Assembly: GCA_035315885.1 (NCBI GenBank)
Contig: DATFXM010000097.1
Coordinates: 124,001 to 188,000, forward strand
Direction of reading: 5' to 3'
From: DATFXM01 sp035315885
Lineage (GTDB): Bacteria; Acidobacteriota; Blastocatellia; UBA7656
DNA length: 64,000 nt
A program made the position numbers and the translations under genes. Positions 26,418 to 34,749 of the stretch are shown piece by piece. The notes below the pieces were generated by a model. The model ran no database searches, was not told where the DNA came from, and saw nothing but the letters and a program-made list of their open reading frames with translations. Numbering within the stretch: position 1 is the stretch's first letter; each line of letters starts with the position of its first letter.

Positions 26418-27608
26418 TCAATAGCTCTTCGGCAATCCGAGTACGAAGTGTCCGATGATATTTCGCTGAATCTCCGAGGTTCCCGCTTCAATCGTGTTAC
26501 CGCGGCAGCGCAAATAAGCATGCGCCCATTCTCCGTGGTCAATCGCATGCTCGGACTCGCGCGTAAGCTGGCCGTAAGGCCCAAGCATTTCCATCGCCAC
26601 CTGCTGCATTCGTTGATTCATCTCGCTCCAGAAGATCTTCTGAATCGAGCCTTCCGGACCGGGCACCCCGCTCTTGCTCATTCGGGTCAGGGTTCTCATC
26701 TGGTTTAACCTGAAGATCTCGATCTCGGTGTAAATCTGTGCGAGCTTTTGACGGAGTACTGCCGACTGGCTGGCCGGCTTGCCGTTTCGTTTGATCTGCT
26801 TCGACAGCTCGATGAGTCGGTCGATCTGTCGCTTGAACGTTATCTGCAGGCTCGCCCCAAGCGTCCCGCGCTCGAACATGAGCGTTGCGATAGCAATATC
26901 CCAGCCGCCATTCACTTTTCCGACGACATTGGAGGCTGGGACTCTCACGTTTTGAAACACGACCTCATTGAATTCGGAATCGCCTGTCATCTGCCGCAAC
27001 GGCCGAACGCTCACGCCGGGGCTTCGCATGTCGATCATCATGTAGGTAAGCCCCTTATGCTTGGGAGCGGCCGGATCGGTGCGCACCACCGCGAAGCACC
27101 AGTCTGCAAAGTGCCCAAAGCTGGTCCACGTCTTCTGCCCATTCACAACAAAATGATCGCCGTCCAGAACTGCTTCTGATCGCAGCGCCGCGAGGTCGGA
27201 GCCGGCGTTTGGCTCGGAGTAGCCCTGACACCAGATGTCATCCGCGCTCAAAATGTTGGCCAGGAATCTCTTCTTCTGCTCTTCGGTTCCATATGCGATC
27301 AGCGTCGGACCCAGCAGCGAGAGCCCAAGTACGTTGATGAGGGGCGGCGCGGTGGAGCGCGCCATCTCTTCGATGAATATCGTCTGTTCCACCAGCGTTG
27401 CGCCGCGCCCTCCGTACTCTTTGGGCCAATGAATACCCACCCATCCCGCTTCGAACATCTTCTTCTGCCAGCTCCGCAGGAACTCGAAGCGCTCTTTGGA
27501 GTCGTCGTCGCGGGAGCTCGGTTCCCAGCCTTTTGGAATGTTGGCTTGAAGCCAGGCTCGGAACTCGTCGCGGAACTTCTCTTCTTTTGGCGTGAGATTG
27601 AGGTCCAT
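26418..27608 (-). CDS. Acyl-CoA dehydrogenase (catalytic Glu present)
   Basis: Oxidises an acyl-CoA to the trans-2-enoyl-CoA, passing electrons to ETF. The N-terminal domain has GWVGIHWPKEYGGRG. The middle domain has WCQGYSEPNAGSDLAALRS (FAD and substrate contacts) and NGQKTWTSFGHFADW. The C-terminus has the catalytic motif TIEAGTSEIQRNIIGHFVLGLP, with Glu in place. 396 residues from the ATG at 27608, supported by GGAGG 6 bases upstream; a GTG at 27629 is open but poorer. With the paired dehydrogenase at 25051 it probably forms a heteromeric alpha2beta2 enzyme. The substrate is unknown. Confidence 0.9.
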   Translation of the reverse strand: MDLNLTPKEEKFRDEFRAWLQANIPKGWEPSSRDDDSKERFEFLRSWQKKMFEAGWVGIHWPKEYGGRGATLVEQTIFIEEMARSTAPPLINVLGLSLLGPTLIAYGTEEQKKRFLANILSADDIWCQGYSEPNAGSDLAALRSEAVLDGDHFVVNGQKTWTSFGHFADWCFAVVRTDPAAPKHKGLTYMMIDMRSPGVSVRPLRQMTGDSEFNEVVFQNVRVPASNVVGKVNGGWDIAIATLMFERGTLGASLQITFKRQIDRLIELSKQIKRNGKPASQSAVLRQKLAQIYTEIEIFRLNQMRTLTRMSKSGVPGPEGSIQKIFWSEMNQRMQQVAMEMLGPYGQLTRESEHAIDHGEWAHAYLRCRGNTIEAGTSEIQRNIIGHFVLGLPKSY

Positions 27609-27832
27609 TGATTCCTCCGCGCTGCGCACGGCTTGCGCCCATCAAAGGGCGGCCGGTTGGACGCCGAAATAAGGTACCGGTTGAACTGCTGACTCAGACT
27701 TCGATTGACTATTGCTCGAGGCGGCGGCCATTATAACGCGCAGCACGTCTTTCATCGAATCGTTTTGCGGCACCGCGCGTCTATGTTAGATTCACGGGCT
27801 CGCGATAGAGGTTTAGTTCTGTTGGAGGCTTT

Positions 27833-28354
27833 ATGAGGAAGTTCGCAGCATCCTTTCTTACGATGGTTATTCTTGCAGGGCCAGGGATAGTGACGGGTTG
27901 TGGCAGCGCGGCGGGGAAGAAACAGGAAGCGAGTGCGCCGGACAAGGCAACCGTCGAGGCGCCTGATCAGCAGGGAACTACCGCGCTGATGAGGGCAATC
28001 GAGGACCGCAACGATCAGGAGGCTCGTCGCCTTATCGACATGGGCGCCAACATCAACGCGAAGGCCCAGTCAGGCGTCACCCCTTTAATGAAGGCTGCCG
28101 GAGTCGGCGACAAGGGCCTGGTGGGATTGCTGATCGAGAAGGGCGCCGATGTTAACGCGCGCACGCCGGGAAACTACACGGTTTTGATGCAGGCGGCGCT
28201 GGTAGGTCAAACAGAAATTGTAAAGATACTGCTGGACCACGGCGCTGATGCGACGGTGAAGGATTCGAGCGGGCGAAGCGCCTCGGATTACGCCAGAGAG
28301 AAGGAGCATCAGGACATAGTCGACTTGCTCAAAGAGAAGGGAGCGAAGTCGTAG
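27833..28354 (+). CDS. Ankyrin-repeat lipoprotein
   Basis: Exported lipid-anchored scaffold. The signal peptide ends in the lipobox VTGC (Cys about residue 23), followed by a Lys/Ala-rich linker. From about residue 48 there are three to four ankyrin repeats: GTTALMRAIEDRNDQEARRLID, GVTPLMKAAGVGDKGLVGLLIE and YTVLMQAALVGQTEIVKILLD, with the G(A/D)xxNA connectors. 173 residues. The ATG has GGAGG 7 bases upstream. The binding partner is unknown. Monocistronic, with the DinB gene 75 bases on. Confidence 0.88.
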   Translation: MRKFAASFLTMVILAGPGIVTGCGSAAGKKQEASAPDKATVEAPDQQGTTALMRAIEDRNDQEARRLIDMGANINAKAQSGVTPLMKAAGVGDKGLVGLLIEKGADVNARTPGNYTVLMQAALVGQTEIVKILLDHGADATVKDSSGRSASDYAREKEHQDIVDLLKEKGAKS

Positions 28355-28429
28355 CCTCGAGTCCAAAGTCCTTCTGAATTGGCGACGCGGCTGGTGGCGC
28401 GTGTGTTCAGGACTGCTCTGGATCTACGT

Positions 28430-28993
28430 ATGACTAGCAATGATGGTCAGATAACTGTCGAAGAACGCGAGAGGGCGCTGAAACTGCTCGATGACAGCGA
28501 GCGCGCGTTCCTCGCCGAGATAGATGCGGTGAGCGATGTGCAATGGTGCTACGTGAGCTCTCCAGTTGCGTGGTCTGTAGCGCAGATTGCAGAGCATATA
28601 TTGCTGTCGCAGAATCTCATCTTCTCTATCATTCAACGAACGTTGGCCGGAGAGCCTGATCCCGACTGGAAGACAAAGACCGCGGGTAAGCAAGAAGTTC
28701 TCGAGCGCATCCTGCCCGAGCGCGTTGGTCGAGCGCGTGCACCCGAGCGATTGATGCCGACAGGGAAGATGACTCGCGAGGAAGTAAGGGATCATTTCAG
28801 GAAGACCAAGTCTGCTGTTGAAGCCTTTGTTAAGACGACTGAGCAGCCGCTAAAGGCTTACACACACGACAACCCGTTTCCTGTATTCGGTACGTTAAGC
28901 GCTTATGACTGGCTGCTCTACATTCCGCTGCATACCACGCGTCATCTCAGGCAGATAGCCGAGGTCAAATCCAGCGAGACCTGGCCGAAGTGA
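28430..28993 (+). CDS. DinB superfamily protein
   Basis: Second DinB-like four-helix-bundle protein of the window, 187 residues from the ATG at 28430 (the frame is open 17 codons further to a TTG at 28379). The metal-binding histidines can be placed in SVAQIAEHILLSQ and in IPLHTTRHLRQIAEV at the C-terminus, and one is in the HDNPFP turn. The WCYVSSPVAWSVAQI segment is typical of the YfiT/DinB_2 branch. Soluble. The function of these proteins is mostly unproven; some are thiol-dependent transferases. No strong ribosome site is seen. Confidence 0.82.
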   Translation: MTSNDGQITVEERERALKLLDDSERAFLAEIDAVSDVQWCYVSSPVAWSVAQIAEHILLSQNLIFSIIQRTLAGEPDPDWKTKTAGKQEVLERILPERVGRARAPERLMPTGKMTREEVRDHFRKTKSAVEAFVKTTEQPLKAYTHDNPFPVFGTLSAYDWLLYIPLHTTRHLRQIAEVKSSETWPK

Positions 28994-29319
28994 ACTCCGA
29001 TTGTAGTAACCGCTCACGCCGCTGCACCGTAGGCACAAGAGGATTCGCGTTACAACAAACCCGCCTTTAGCGCCGGACCGAAATGCCCAAGAGGTTTCCC
29101 CGTCAGTTTGGCGCAGCTCGTGACGAGGTCGCCTGCTTACACGTGCCGTCTCATGTTGAACCGCGAACAGGCCTCGTTTGCAATTCTATTTACAAAGGAG
29201 CCAAGGGCTGTATAGAATGCGAGCGCGTATCGATGGTTGCGAACACAACAATAGCTGGCCGCGAGACGATACGCAGCGAAAGCCACTGTATGGAATACAA
29301 CTCTACGTGCCTGTTAAGC
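28994..29319. other. Intergenic stretch with an orphan plus-strand promoter
   Basis: 326 bases without a convincing gene. A Cys-rich plus-strand reading frame crosses 29083-29397 but overlaps the next gene in antisense and looks accidental. The only clear signal is the promoter-like pair at 29189-29218. Confidence 0.5.
29189..29218 (+). promoter_or_regulatory. Promoter-like element pointing at the Cys-rich gene in antisense
   Basis: TTTACA (29189-29194) with TATAGA (29211-29216) at 16 bases, or with TAGAAT (29213-29218) at 18 bases. No plus-strand gene starts for about 550 bases, so it could make an RNA antisense to the gene at 29320-29646. Confidence 0.45.
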
Positions 29320-29646
29320 TCAGGCCTGAATTCTAGTCAGCAGAACGAGCGCAAGAACGAGCAGCATTGCGCTGGAGCCTACATCCATGCCTGTTGATTC
29401 ATCCGATGTGCTGACTGGAGCTGCATCTTTCGGGGCAACCGATGTGGCATTCAAACAGTTCATCGAAGTTTCACCGGGTTGGCACACGCAACCACTGCAG
29501 CCACAGGTGCAGGAAAGATTATCTACGATAGAACGACCGGCGTATGCGATGGAGCCAGTCGACGTGGTCGTCGCCCGATTGCTGCTCGAAAAACAGAGGG
29601 GCATCGCGAGAATACAGAGCACCGACAACAACAAGCGTCTAGCCAT
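29320..29646 (-). CDS. Small exported Cys-rich protein with C-terminal membrane segment
   Basis: Not recognised. 108 residues. A signal peptide (MARRLLLSVLCILAMPLCFSS) is followed by a compact cysteine cluster around residue 50-60 (LSCTCGCSGCVCQPGETSMN, with one more Cys after it). Then come a Ser/Thr/Asp linker and a C-terminal hydrophobic helix (GSSAMLLVLALVLLTRIQA). This architecture resembles small surface proteins with a C-terminal sorting helix, but no PEP-CTERM or GlyGly-CTERM signature is present. The CxCGCxGCxC pattern could bind a metal or form disulfides. The ATG at 29646 has an ideal GGAGG 7 bases upstream, which decides the start. It is divergent from the helical-repeat gene. Confidence 0.72.
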   Translation of the reverse strand: MARRLLLSVLCILAMPLCFSSSNRATTTSTGSIAYAGRSIVDNLSCTCGCSGCVCQPGETSMNCLNATSVAPKDAAPVSTSDESTGMDVGSSAMLLVLALVLLTRIQA

Positions 29647-29770
29647 ATTACTATCCTCCATAAAGTCAGGGGCTGAAGGGCCGAGCCAGTTCAGCTCAGC
29701 CGGATTGTACCAAGACTTAGCTCTCACTCTAGTATGTAGTGCGGTTCACCAACGAGAACTGTTGGCGACA

Positions 29771-30694
29771 ATGGTTACTGCCGCGGAAGACGCGGCCGAT
29801 TTAAATCAGGTGGCTGCGATCGGCGCCATCGGAAACGTACTCGAAGAGCTTGCGCCGTCAGGGCAAATCGCAAGCGTAGGCAGTTACTATAAGGGCCTTG
29901 CGGCATTGCGTGGCGGCTCTCTGGAGGAGGGACGGTTACGGGTTGAACAGGCCTTCAGCGACCTCCCCGCAGCGTTCAAGTCGAAGGCGCTTCTTGCGCT
30001 CGCTGCCTGCTACTGGCGTCGAGGCGATCCCATCCTCAGCTCGAAACTCAATCTCGAAGCGCTCGCTATTTCCACACGCAAGGAAACGTACAATCTGCGC
30101 TCATTCGTAGGGGCGATGAGAAATCTCGCAACCTTCAAATCCCTCGAGCAACGAGACTACTCCGGTGCGCTGGCTGCGCTGAAGCAGTCGCTCCCCGTGG
30201 CCCGCGTCGTCGGACTCCGCCGGCCATTCGTTTACTACGATCACCTCAACAACATCGCCGCGGAGCTGTTGGATATCGGGCGGGTCAGCGAGGCCTGGAC
30301 GGTGATCCACCAGCCCCTCGCCAGCCCGTTGGCGCGGCATTATCCGAACTGGCGCGAGACCGCTACTGACATCGCGACAAGAATGAGTACGGTCACCCGG
30401 ACAGTAGTAACAGTAGCCCTACCAGAGGTGCCGCACGACGACAACGAACCTCAAGCTGAGAAGGCAGTCGAATCGCGGGAGACCACGCCGGCAAAAGTCC
30501 TCGACTTTTTGCGTTGGAAAAAACGCACGGCATTAATGAGCCGTACGCCGACCAAATCCACCCCCGACGAACGTGCGCGAATGAGCACTGCGGAAAAACT
30601 GCTGAGAATCGTGGATTTGCTTTGCCGCGAAGAGATGTCCGACCAGCGCCTCCACCGGGTACTGTCAGCCGTGGAGCAGATCATCCTCGGGTAA
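29771..30694 (+). CDS. Helical-repeat (TPR-like) protein of unknown function
   Basis: Not recognised as a named family. From the ATG at 29771 it has 307 residues, starting VTAAEDAADLNQVAAIGAIG. It shows weak TPR-like helices (GSYYKGLAALRGGSLEEGRLRVEQAF; LALAACYWRRGDPILSSKLNLEALAI). A Pro/Glu linker around residues 220-240 and a C-terminal basic patch (DFLRWKKRTALMSRTPTK) follow, then a final Leu/Arg helix. No signal peptide. The frame is open upstream to 29387, but that part is antisense to the Cys-rich gene and has its composition, so I reject it. The start is uncertain, as no good ribosome site is visible. Confidence 0.65.
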   Translation: MVTAAEDAADLNQVAAIGAIGNVLEELAPSGQIASVGSYYKGLAALRGGSLEEGRLRVEQAFSDLPAAFKSKALLALAACYWRRGDPILSSKLNLEALAISTRKETYNLRSFVGAMRNLATFKSLEQRDYSGALAALKQSLPVARVVGLRRPFVYYDHLNNIAAELLDIGRVSEAWTVIHQPLASPLARHYPNWRETATDIATRMSTVTRTVVTVALPEVPHDDNEPQAEKAVESRETTPAKVLDFLRWKKRTALMSRTPTKSTPDERARMSTAEKLLRIVDLLCREEMSDQRLHRVLSAVEQIILG

Positions 30695-30734
30695 CGAATA
30701 GAAAGCCCTCCCGCCGTCTTGATTTTGATTGCGA

Positions 30735-30836
30735 GCGACTGAATGAGTTCGCTTTCCCCGCTATGCGTGAACCCCCGCCCGGTTGGCAGCTAAAGACGGG
30801 GACAACGCCAGGCACAACTCCAACTCATTCAGTCGC
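30735..30836. repeat. Perfect 15-bp inverted repeat element ahead of nadB
   Basis: GCGACTGAATGAGTT (30735-30749) is exactly mirrored by AACTCATTCAGTCGC (30822-30836). The 72-base interior is GC-rich and contains AACCCCCG, CCGGTTGG and GACGGGG segments that could pair further. It could be a small mobile element or a structured leader; it lies 64 bases before nadB. It differs from the heptamer repeats because it has no period of 7. Confidence 0.75.
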
Positions 30837-30865
30837 CGGCAAACAAATTGAGACACTCCAGGAAT

Positions 30866-30894
30866 TTCATAACGGTCGAGTCAATAGCTAGAAT
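30866..30894 (+). promoter_or_regulatory. Possible nadB promoter, predicting a leaderless mRNA
   Basis: TTCATA (30866-30871) and TAGAAT (30889-30894) are separated by 17 bases. Initiation 7 bases later would coincide with the nadB ATG at 30901. There is no Shine-Dalgarno. If this is the promoter, the inverted repeat at 30735 is upstream of the transcript. Confidence 0.4.
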
Positions 30895-30900
30895 TATGGC

Positions 30901-32424
30901 ATGACCGATCAGACTGATTTTATCGTCATAGGCAGTGGCATCGCTGGCATCCGGGCGGCGGTGGAACTTGCTCCAGCCGGCCGCACCGTAGTCCTTACGA
31001 AAGACCGGATCACCGAATCCAACACCGAATACGCACAGGGTGGGATTGCAGTAGCCCTTTCTGAAGAAGACGATCTTTCGCTTCATTTTCAAGACACGAT
31101 CGACGCTGGAGACGGGCTTTGCGATGCCGAGGCGGTGAAAGTCCTCGTTCAAGAGGGGCCTCCCAGAATAACCGAGCTGATCAGACACGGCGCGGAATTC
31201 GATCGCAAGGGAGGAGAGCTCGCCTTTACCCGAGAAGCAGCTCACTCGCGATCGCGCGTCATTCACGCGCGAGGCGACGCCACTGGACGCGAGATTGTCC
31301 GAGCGCTGATCACCTGGTCCCGACAGCTCGATCAGATCGAGTATCTACCGCACTCATGCACGCAATCCCTGATCGTAAAAGACTCGCGTTGTGTTGGGGT
31401 AACTTACATCGAGCCGGTGACAAACCGAATTCGGGCGCTTTACGCTCGCGCGGTGGTGCTGGCAACCGGGGGAGCGGGCCAGTTGTACCTGCACACGACA
31501 AATCCGGACGTGGCAACCGGCGACGGTCAGGCGATGGCTTATCGGGCAGGCGCGTTGATGTCTGACCTCGAGTTTATTCAGTTCCACCCGACTGCGCTTG
31601 CGATAGAGGGAGCCCCTCGCTTCCTGCTGACCGAAGCGATGCGCGGTGAAGGCGGCATTCTGTTGAACGCCGCGGGCGAGCGTTTCATGCCGCGTTACGA
31701 TGAGCGAGCCGAATTAGCGCCTCGCGACGTCGTAAGCCGCGCGATTTACTTCGAGATGACGCGCGAGCAGGCGGATCACGTCTGGCTGGACATGCGTCAT
31801 TTGAATCGGGACTTTGTGCGTGGAAGGTTTCCGACCGTACTCAATACGTGCCTGCTGTACCACGTGGATATCGCTCGCGATCTGATTCCGGTGAGTCCTG
31901 CGGCGCACTACATAATGGGAGGCGTCAAGACAGATACGCATGGACGAACGTCGGTTGCCGGGTTGTACGCGGCGGGCGAGGTAGCCTGCACCGGGGTTCA
32001 CGGAGCTAACCGGCTTGCCTCCAACTCGCTGCTTGAGGGTCTGGTGTTTGGCGCGCGGGCAGGGGCGTGCGCCGCGAATGAGGCCTTTGATGAGATTCAA
32101 GCTGCCGCTCCGAGGGATACCGATTTCGGAAGAACTACTGACTGGCGAATTGACGACGGCACGCTTGCCGAGGTTAAGCGGATAATGTGGGAGAAGGTTG
32201 GAATCGTTCGCGACGAGATTGGGCTTAGAGAGGGGCTGCAGGACCTGCATAAGATTGCCGGGAGGGACCTGAACACCAGGTCATGGAATTTTGTGACTCT
32301 CGCGCGGCTGGTTGCCGAGGCAGCCCTGGAACGCCGTGAGTCTCGAGGAGCGCATTATCGCAGAGACTATCCGCGCCGGTATGACGAGAAGTTCGCTGTC
32401 CACACGGTTCAGGGTAAGAGCTGA
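30901..32424 (+). CDS. nadB: L-aspartate oxidase
   Basis: First enzyme of de novo NAD synthesis: L-aspartate to iminoaspartate with FAD. 507 residues. The dinucleotide motif GSGIAG is at 11-16. NTEYAQGGIAVAL and the HARGDATGREIVRAL segment of the fumarate reductase/aspartate oxidase family are present. ATGGAGQLYLHTTNPDVATGDG, the substrate-loop HPTAL and the EAMRGEGGILLN motif are intact, as are APRDVVSRAI and the C-terminal GLYAAGEVACTGVHGANRLASNSLLEGLV signature region (given here by its ends). The C-terminal helical domain (from about residue 425) is complete. nadA and nadC are not in the window. There is no ribosome site. Confidence 0.95.
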   Translation: MTDQTDFIVIGSGIAGIRAAVELAPAGRTVVLTKDRITESNTEYAQGGIAVALSEEDDLSLHFQDTIDAGDGLCDAEAVKVLVQEGPPRITELIRHGAEFDRKGGELAFTREAAHSRSRVIHARGDATGREIVRALITWSRQLDQIEYLPHSCTQSLIVKDSRCVGVTYIEPVTNRIRALYARAVVLATGGAGQLYLHTTNPDVATGDGQAMAYRAGALMSDLEFIQFHPTALAIEGAPRFLLTEAMRGEGGILLNAAGERFMPRYDERAELAPRDVVSRAIYFEMTREQADHVWLDMRHLNRDFVRGRFPTVLNTCLLYHVDIARDLIPVSPAAHYIMGGVKTDTHGRTSVAGLYAAGEVACTGVHGANRLASNSLLEGLVFGARAGACAANEAFDEIQAAAPRDTDFGRTTDWRIDDGTLAEVKRIMWEKVGIVRDEIGLREGLQDLHKIAGRDLNTRSWNFVTLARLVAEAALERRESRGAHYRRDYPRRYDEKFAVHTVQGKS

Positions 32425-32477
32425 ACGCACCAACACTAGAATTTGCGAACGCCTGATGGTAATAATTATCGATCGAT

Positions 32478-32584
32478 GGGAAGTTCTGAGTTCTGAGTGC
32501 TGAGTAAAGGACCGGAAGGCTCCGGTTAACCAGTTTCTTCGGTACTCAGGTCTCAGAACTCAGAACCCAGAGCTCAGAACTCTC
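32478..32584. repeat. Heptamer inverted repeat R8 (TTCTGAG dialect)
   Basis: AAGTTCTGAGTTCTGAGTGC (from 32481) faces TCTCAGAACTCAGAACCC and AGCTCAGAACT (to 32583). About 40 bases lie between the arms, including a small CCGGAAGGCTCCGG palindrome. It lies between two plus-strand genes and ends just before the ribosome site of the next gene. Confidence 0.85.
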
Positions 32585-32599
32585 CCTTAGGAGTAAGCA

Positions 32600-33343
32600 T
32601 TGATAGTTCGCCTTCTATTGCCGATTTGCATTCTTGTCGTACCGGCGCTGGCTCAGAGCCAGTCGCCGACTCAAGCCGCCTTGAGCTTTTATCAGGAATT
32701 AAGGGCCAGGAGATATGTCGAGGGATTTCGCCACTCGGTTTATCGAAAGGCCGTCGAGGGTCTTTCTGCGGAGGAATTGAAGGACCTGGAACCTGACTTT
32801 CTCCGCACTTTCTCTCAAATTCCCGACAAGATCGAACCCACGGGCGAGAAGATAGACGGAGATGCAGCGATCGTCTCCCTCAAGTTCGGCGCCGAAGAGG
32901 TTCAGTCAGTCGCCTTGGTCCGGTCGGGCGGTGAGTGGCTTGTCGGCGATCGCGACACTCTTGATACGGTCAACCATCAGGGTCGCGCGTTCTTCTTCAA
33001 TTCGCGAATACTGGTAAATGAAGGCGAGGCGTACGAGATGCTCCAGCAAATCATTGGCGCCGAGCTGATCTATGCCAGGAAGTTCGAGGGGAAGTGCGCT
33101 AATTTGGAGGAATTGATAAAGCTGGGAGGAGTCCCGGCGGATTTGAAGGACGGCACTGAGTCCGGCTACAAGTTTGACATAAGCCTGCGGCCCGATCGCT
33201 CCGCCTTTTATGTGACCGCCACACCTGTCGTCTACGCCAAAACGGGACGCGTTTCTCTCTACGCTGACATCAACGGTATTCGCGGCGATGACCTGAAAGG
33301 CAAGCCCGCCGGACCTCAGTCGCCGGTGTATCGTCTAAAATAG
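32600..33343 (+). CDS. Exported protein with pilin-like C-terminal segment, function unknown
   Basis: Not recognised as a named family. 247 residues. A cleavable signal (VRLLLPICILVVPALAQS) leads to a DUF4878/SnoaL-like region of about 100 residues (TQAALSFYQELRARRYVEGF; VQSVALVRSGGEWLVGD). The last 110 residues resemble the C-terminal half of type IV pilin-like proteins (NLEELIKLGGVPADLKDGTESGYKF; VYAKTGRVSLYADINGIRG). The start is a TTG supported by TAGGAG 5-6 bases upstream, right at the edge of repeat R8. It lies 5 bases before the amidase ATG, so the two are likely co-transcribed. Confidence 0.75.
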   Translation: MIVRLLLPICILVVPALAQSQSPTQAALSFYQELRARRYVEGFRHSVYRKAVEGLSAEELKDLEPDFLRTFSQIPDKIEPTGEKIDGDAAIVSLKFGAEEVQSVALVRSGGEWLVGDRDTLDTVNHQGRAFFFNSRILVNEGEAYEMLQQIIGAELIYARKFEGKCANLEELIKLGGVPADLKDGTESGYKFDISLRPDRSAFYVTATPVVYAKTGRVSLYADINGIRGDDLKGKPAGPQSPVYRLK

Positions 33344-33348
33344 GCGCG

Positions 33349-34749
33349 ATGCCAGATTTTGTTTTTGAGTCCGCCGCTACGCTCGCCCGAATGATTCGCG
33401 ACCGCGACGCGTCTCCGGTAGAAATTGTCCAGGCGCACATCAATCGCATCGAAGCAGTAAACGACCGGATCAACGCTTACGTAACTACCGCGTTTGACTC
33501 GGCCCTTGAGGACGCCAGGCGTCTCGAAGATGCTGCCGTTCGCGGCCAAATCCTCGGACCGTTGCACGGCGTTCCGGTGTCGATCAAAGACTCCATCAAC
33601 ACTGCCGGCATCAGAACCGTTGCCGGGACAAGATTGCTAGAGCACAACGTACCGGCCGAGGACGCTTTATCGGTTTCCAGGCTAAGGGCTGCAGGAGCGA
33701 TTGTGCTTGGAAAGACAAACGTCTCGGAATTTTGCATGGATATGCGAAGCGAAAACGCGGTGTTCGGTCGAACGAATAATCCGTGGGACCTGACAAGAAC
33801 TGCCGGCGGTTCAAGCGGTGGCGAAGCAGCAGCAATCGCTTCCGGATGCTCTCCGGCAGGGATCGGCTCTGATTTTGGCGGTTCGATTCGCGTGCCCGCA
33901 CATTTTTGCGGCGTGGTGGGGCTCAAGACAACTCCCGGGCGCGTCGGTGCGAGCGGTCACATTCCTGTGACCCGTGGACCCTTTTCACTCGGCACGTCGA
34001 TTGGGCCGCTGGCGCGCCATGTTGAAGACCTACAGTTGATGCTCGACGTACTCTCGGGTTTCGATCCCCTCGATCCTGTTTCAGTTCCGTCGCTCGCGCG
34101 TGTTGGTGCCCGTAGCTTTCGCGTGATGTTCTACACGGATGATGGCGTCAGTGGGGTGACCGCGGAAACTCGCGAAGCGGTTGAGCGTGGGGCAAGAGTG
34201 TTTTCTGAAAGAGGGATTGAAGTCGTCCAAAGGCGGCCGGCGGGAATCGAACAGTCTCACCATCTCTGGTCGACCTTGCTGGCTAGACCCGGTGCAGCGG
34301 GAATCATTGAGTCTTACAATGGCAGGGAAGAGTTGATGGGTCCTTTGATGAAGGCGGTTGCTAAGAACGCAAGACCGCAGACGATTGCAGAATTCCTGTC
34401 CGCCTGGTTTGAGCGCGATGCGCTACGAGCATCGATGTTAAAGGAAATGTCAGATTTCGAGATATTCCTCGCGCCGGTCTGCGCAGTTCCCGCGTTTGCG
34501 CACGAACATCGGGGCACGTTCAGCGTCGAAGGTAAACAGGTCGGATATCTTCGGGCATTCAGCTACTGTCAGGCTTACAACCTTGTGGGTTTTCCGTCCG
34601 CTGTGGTTCCTTGTGGCGAGTCTCCCGAGGGTCTGCCGATCGCGGTGCAGGTTGTTGCACGTCCGTTTGAAGAAGAGACCGCACTCGCGGCTGCAGCGAT
34701 TCTCGAAGAGAACTTCGGCGGGTGTAAGGTGCCGAGTGCTGAGTGCTGA
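33349..34749 (+). CDS. Amidase-signature-family hydrolase (GatA-like)
   Basis: Ser-cisSer-Lys amidohydrolase. The triad is visible as K80 (VSIKDS), S155 in AGGSSGGEA and S179 in GSDFGGSIR, matching the GatA spacing with a one-residue shift. 466 residues. It is probably a stand-alone amidase rather than GatA, because the glutamine/tRNA-binding C-terminal features are weak and no gatC or gatB is adjacent. The C-terminus (GCKVPSAEC) and its TGA are written by heptamer repeat R9, so the natural end may have been slightly altered. It follows the preceding gene by 5 bases. Confidence 0.9.
   Translation: MPDFVFESAATLARMIRDRDASPVEIVQAHINRIEAVNDRINAYVTTAFDSALEDARRLEDAAVRGQILGPLHGVPVSIKDSINTAGIRTVAGTRLLEHNVPAEDALSVSRLRAAGAIVLGKTNVSEFCMDMRSENAVFGRTNNPWDLTRTAGGSSGGEAAAIASGCSPAGIGSDFGGSIRVPAHFCGVVGLKTTPGRVGASGHIPVTRGPFSLGTSIGPLARHVEDLQLMLDVLSGFDPLDPVSVPSLARVGARSFRVMFYTDDGVSGVTAETREAVERGARVFSERGIEVVQRRPAGIEQSHHLWSTLLARPGAAGIIESYNGREELMGPLMKAVAKNARPQTIAEFLSAWFERDALRASMLKEMSDFEIFLAPVCAVPAFAHEHRGTFSVEGKQVGYLRAFSYCQAYNLVGFPSAVVPCGESPEGLPIAVQVVARPFEEETALAAAAILEENFGGCKVPSAEC

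Noticed and set aside
29083..29397. 104-residue plus-strand reading frame rich in Cys and Asn
   Set aside because: It overlaps the 3' end of the Cys-rich minus-strand gene, its Cys pattern mirrors that gene only in part, and it has no ribosome site; likely accidental.
29387..29770. N-terminal extension of the helical-repeat protein to 29387
   Set aside because: The extra 128 codons are antisense to the Cys-rich gene, which has a strong ribosome site; the extension lacks helical-repeat pattern.
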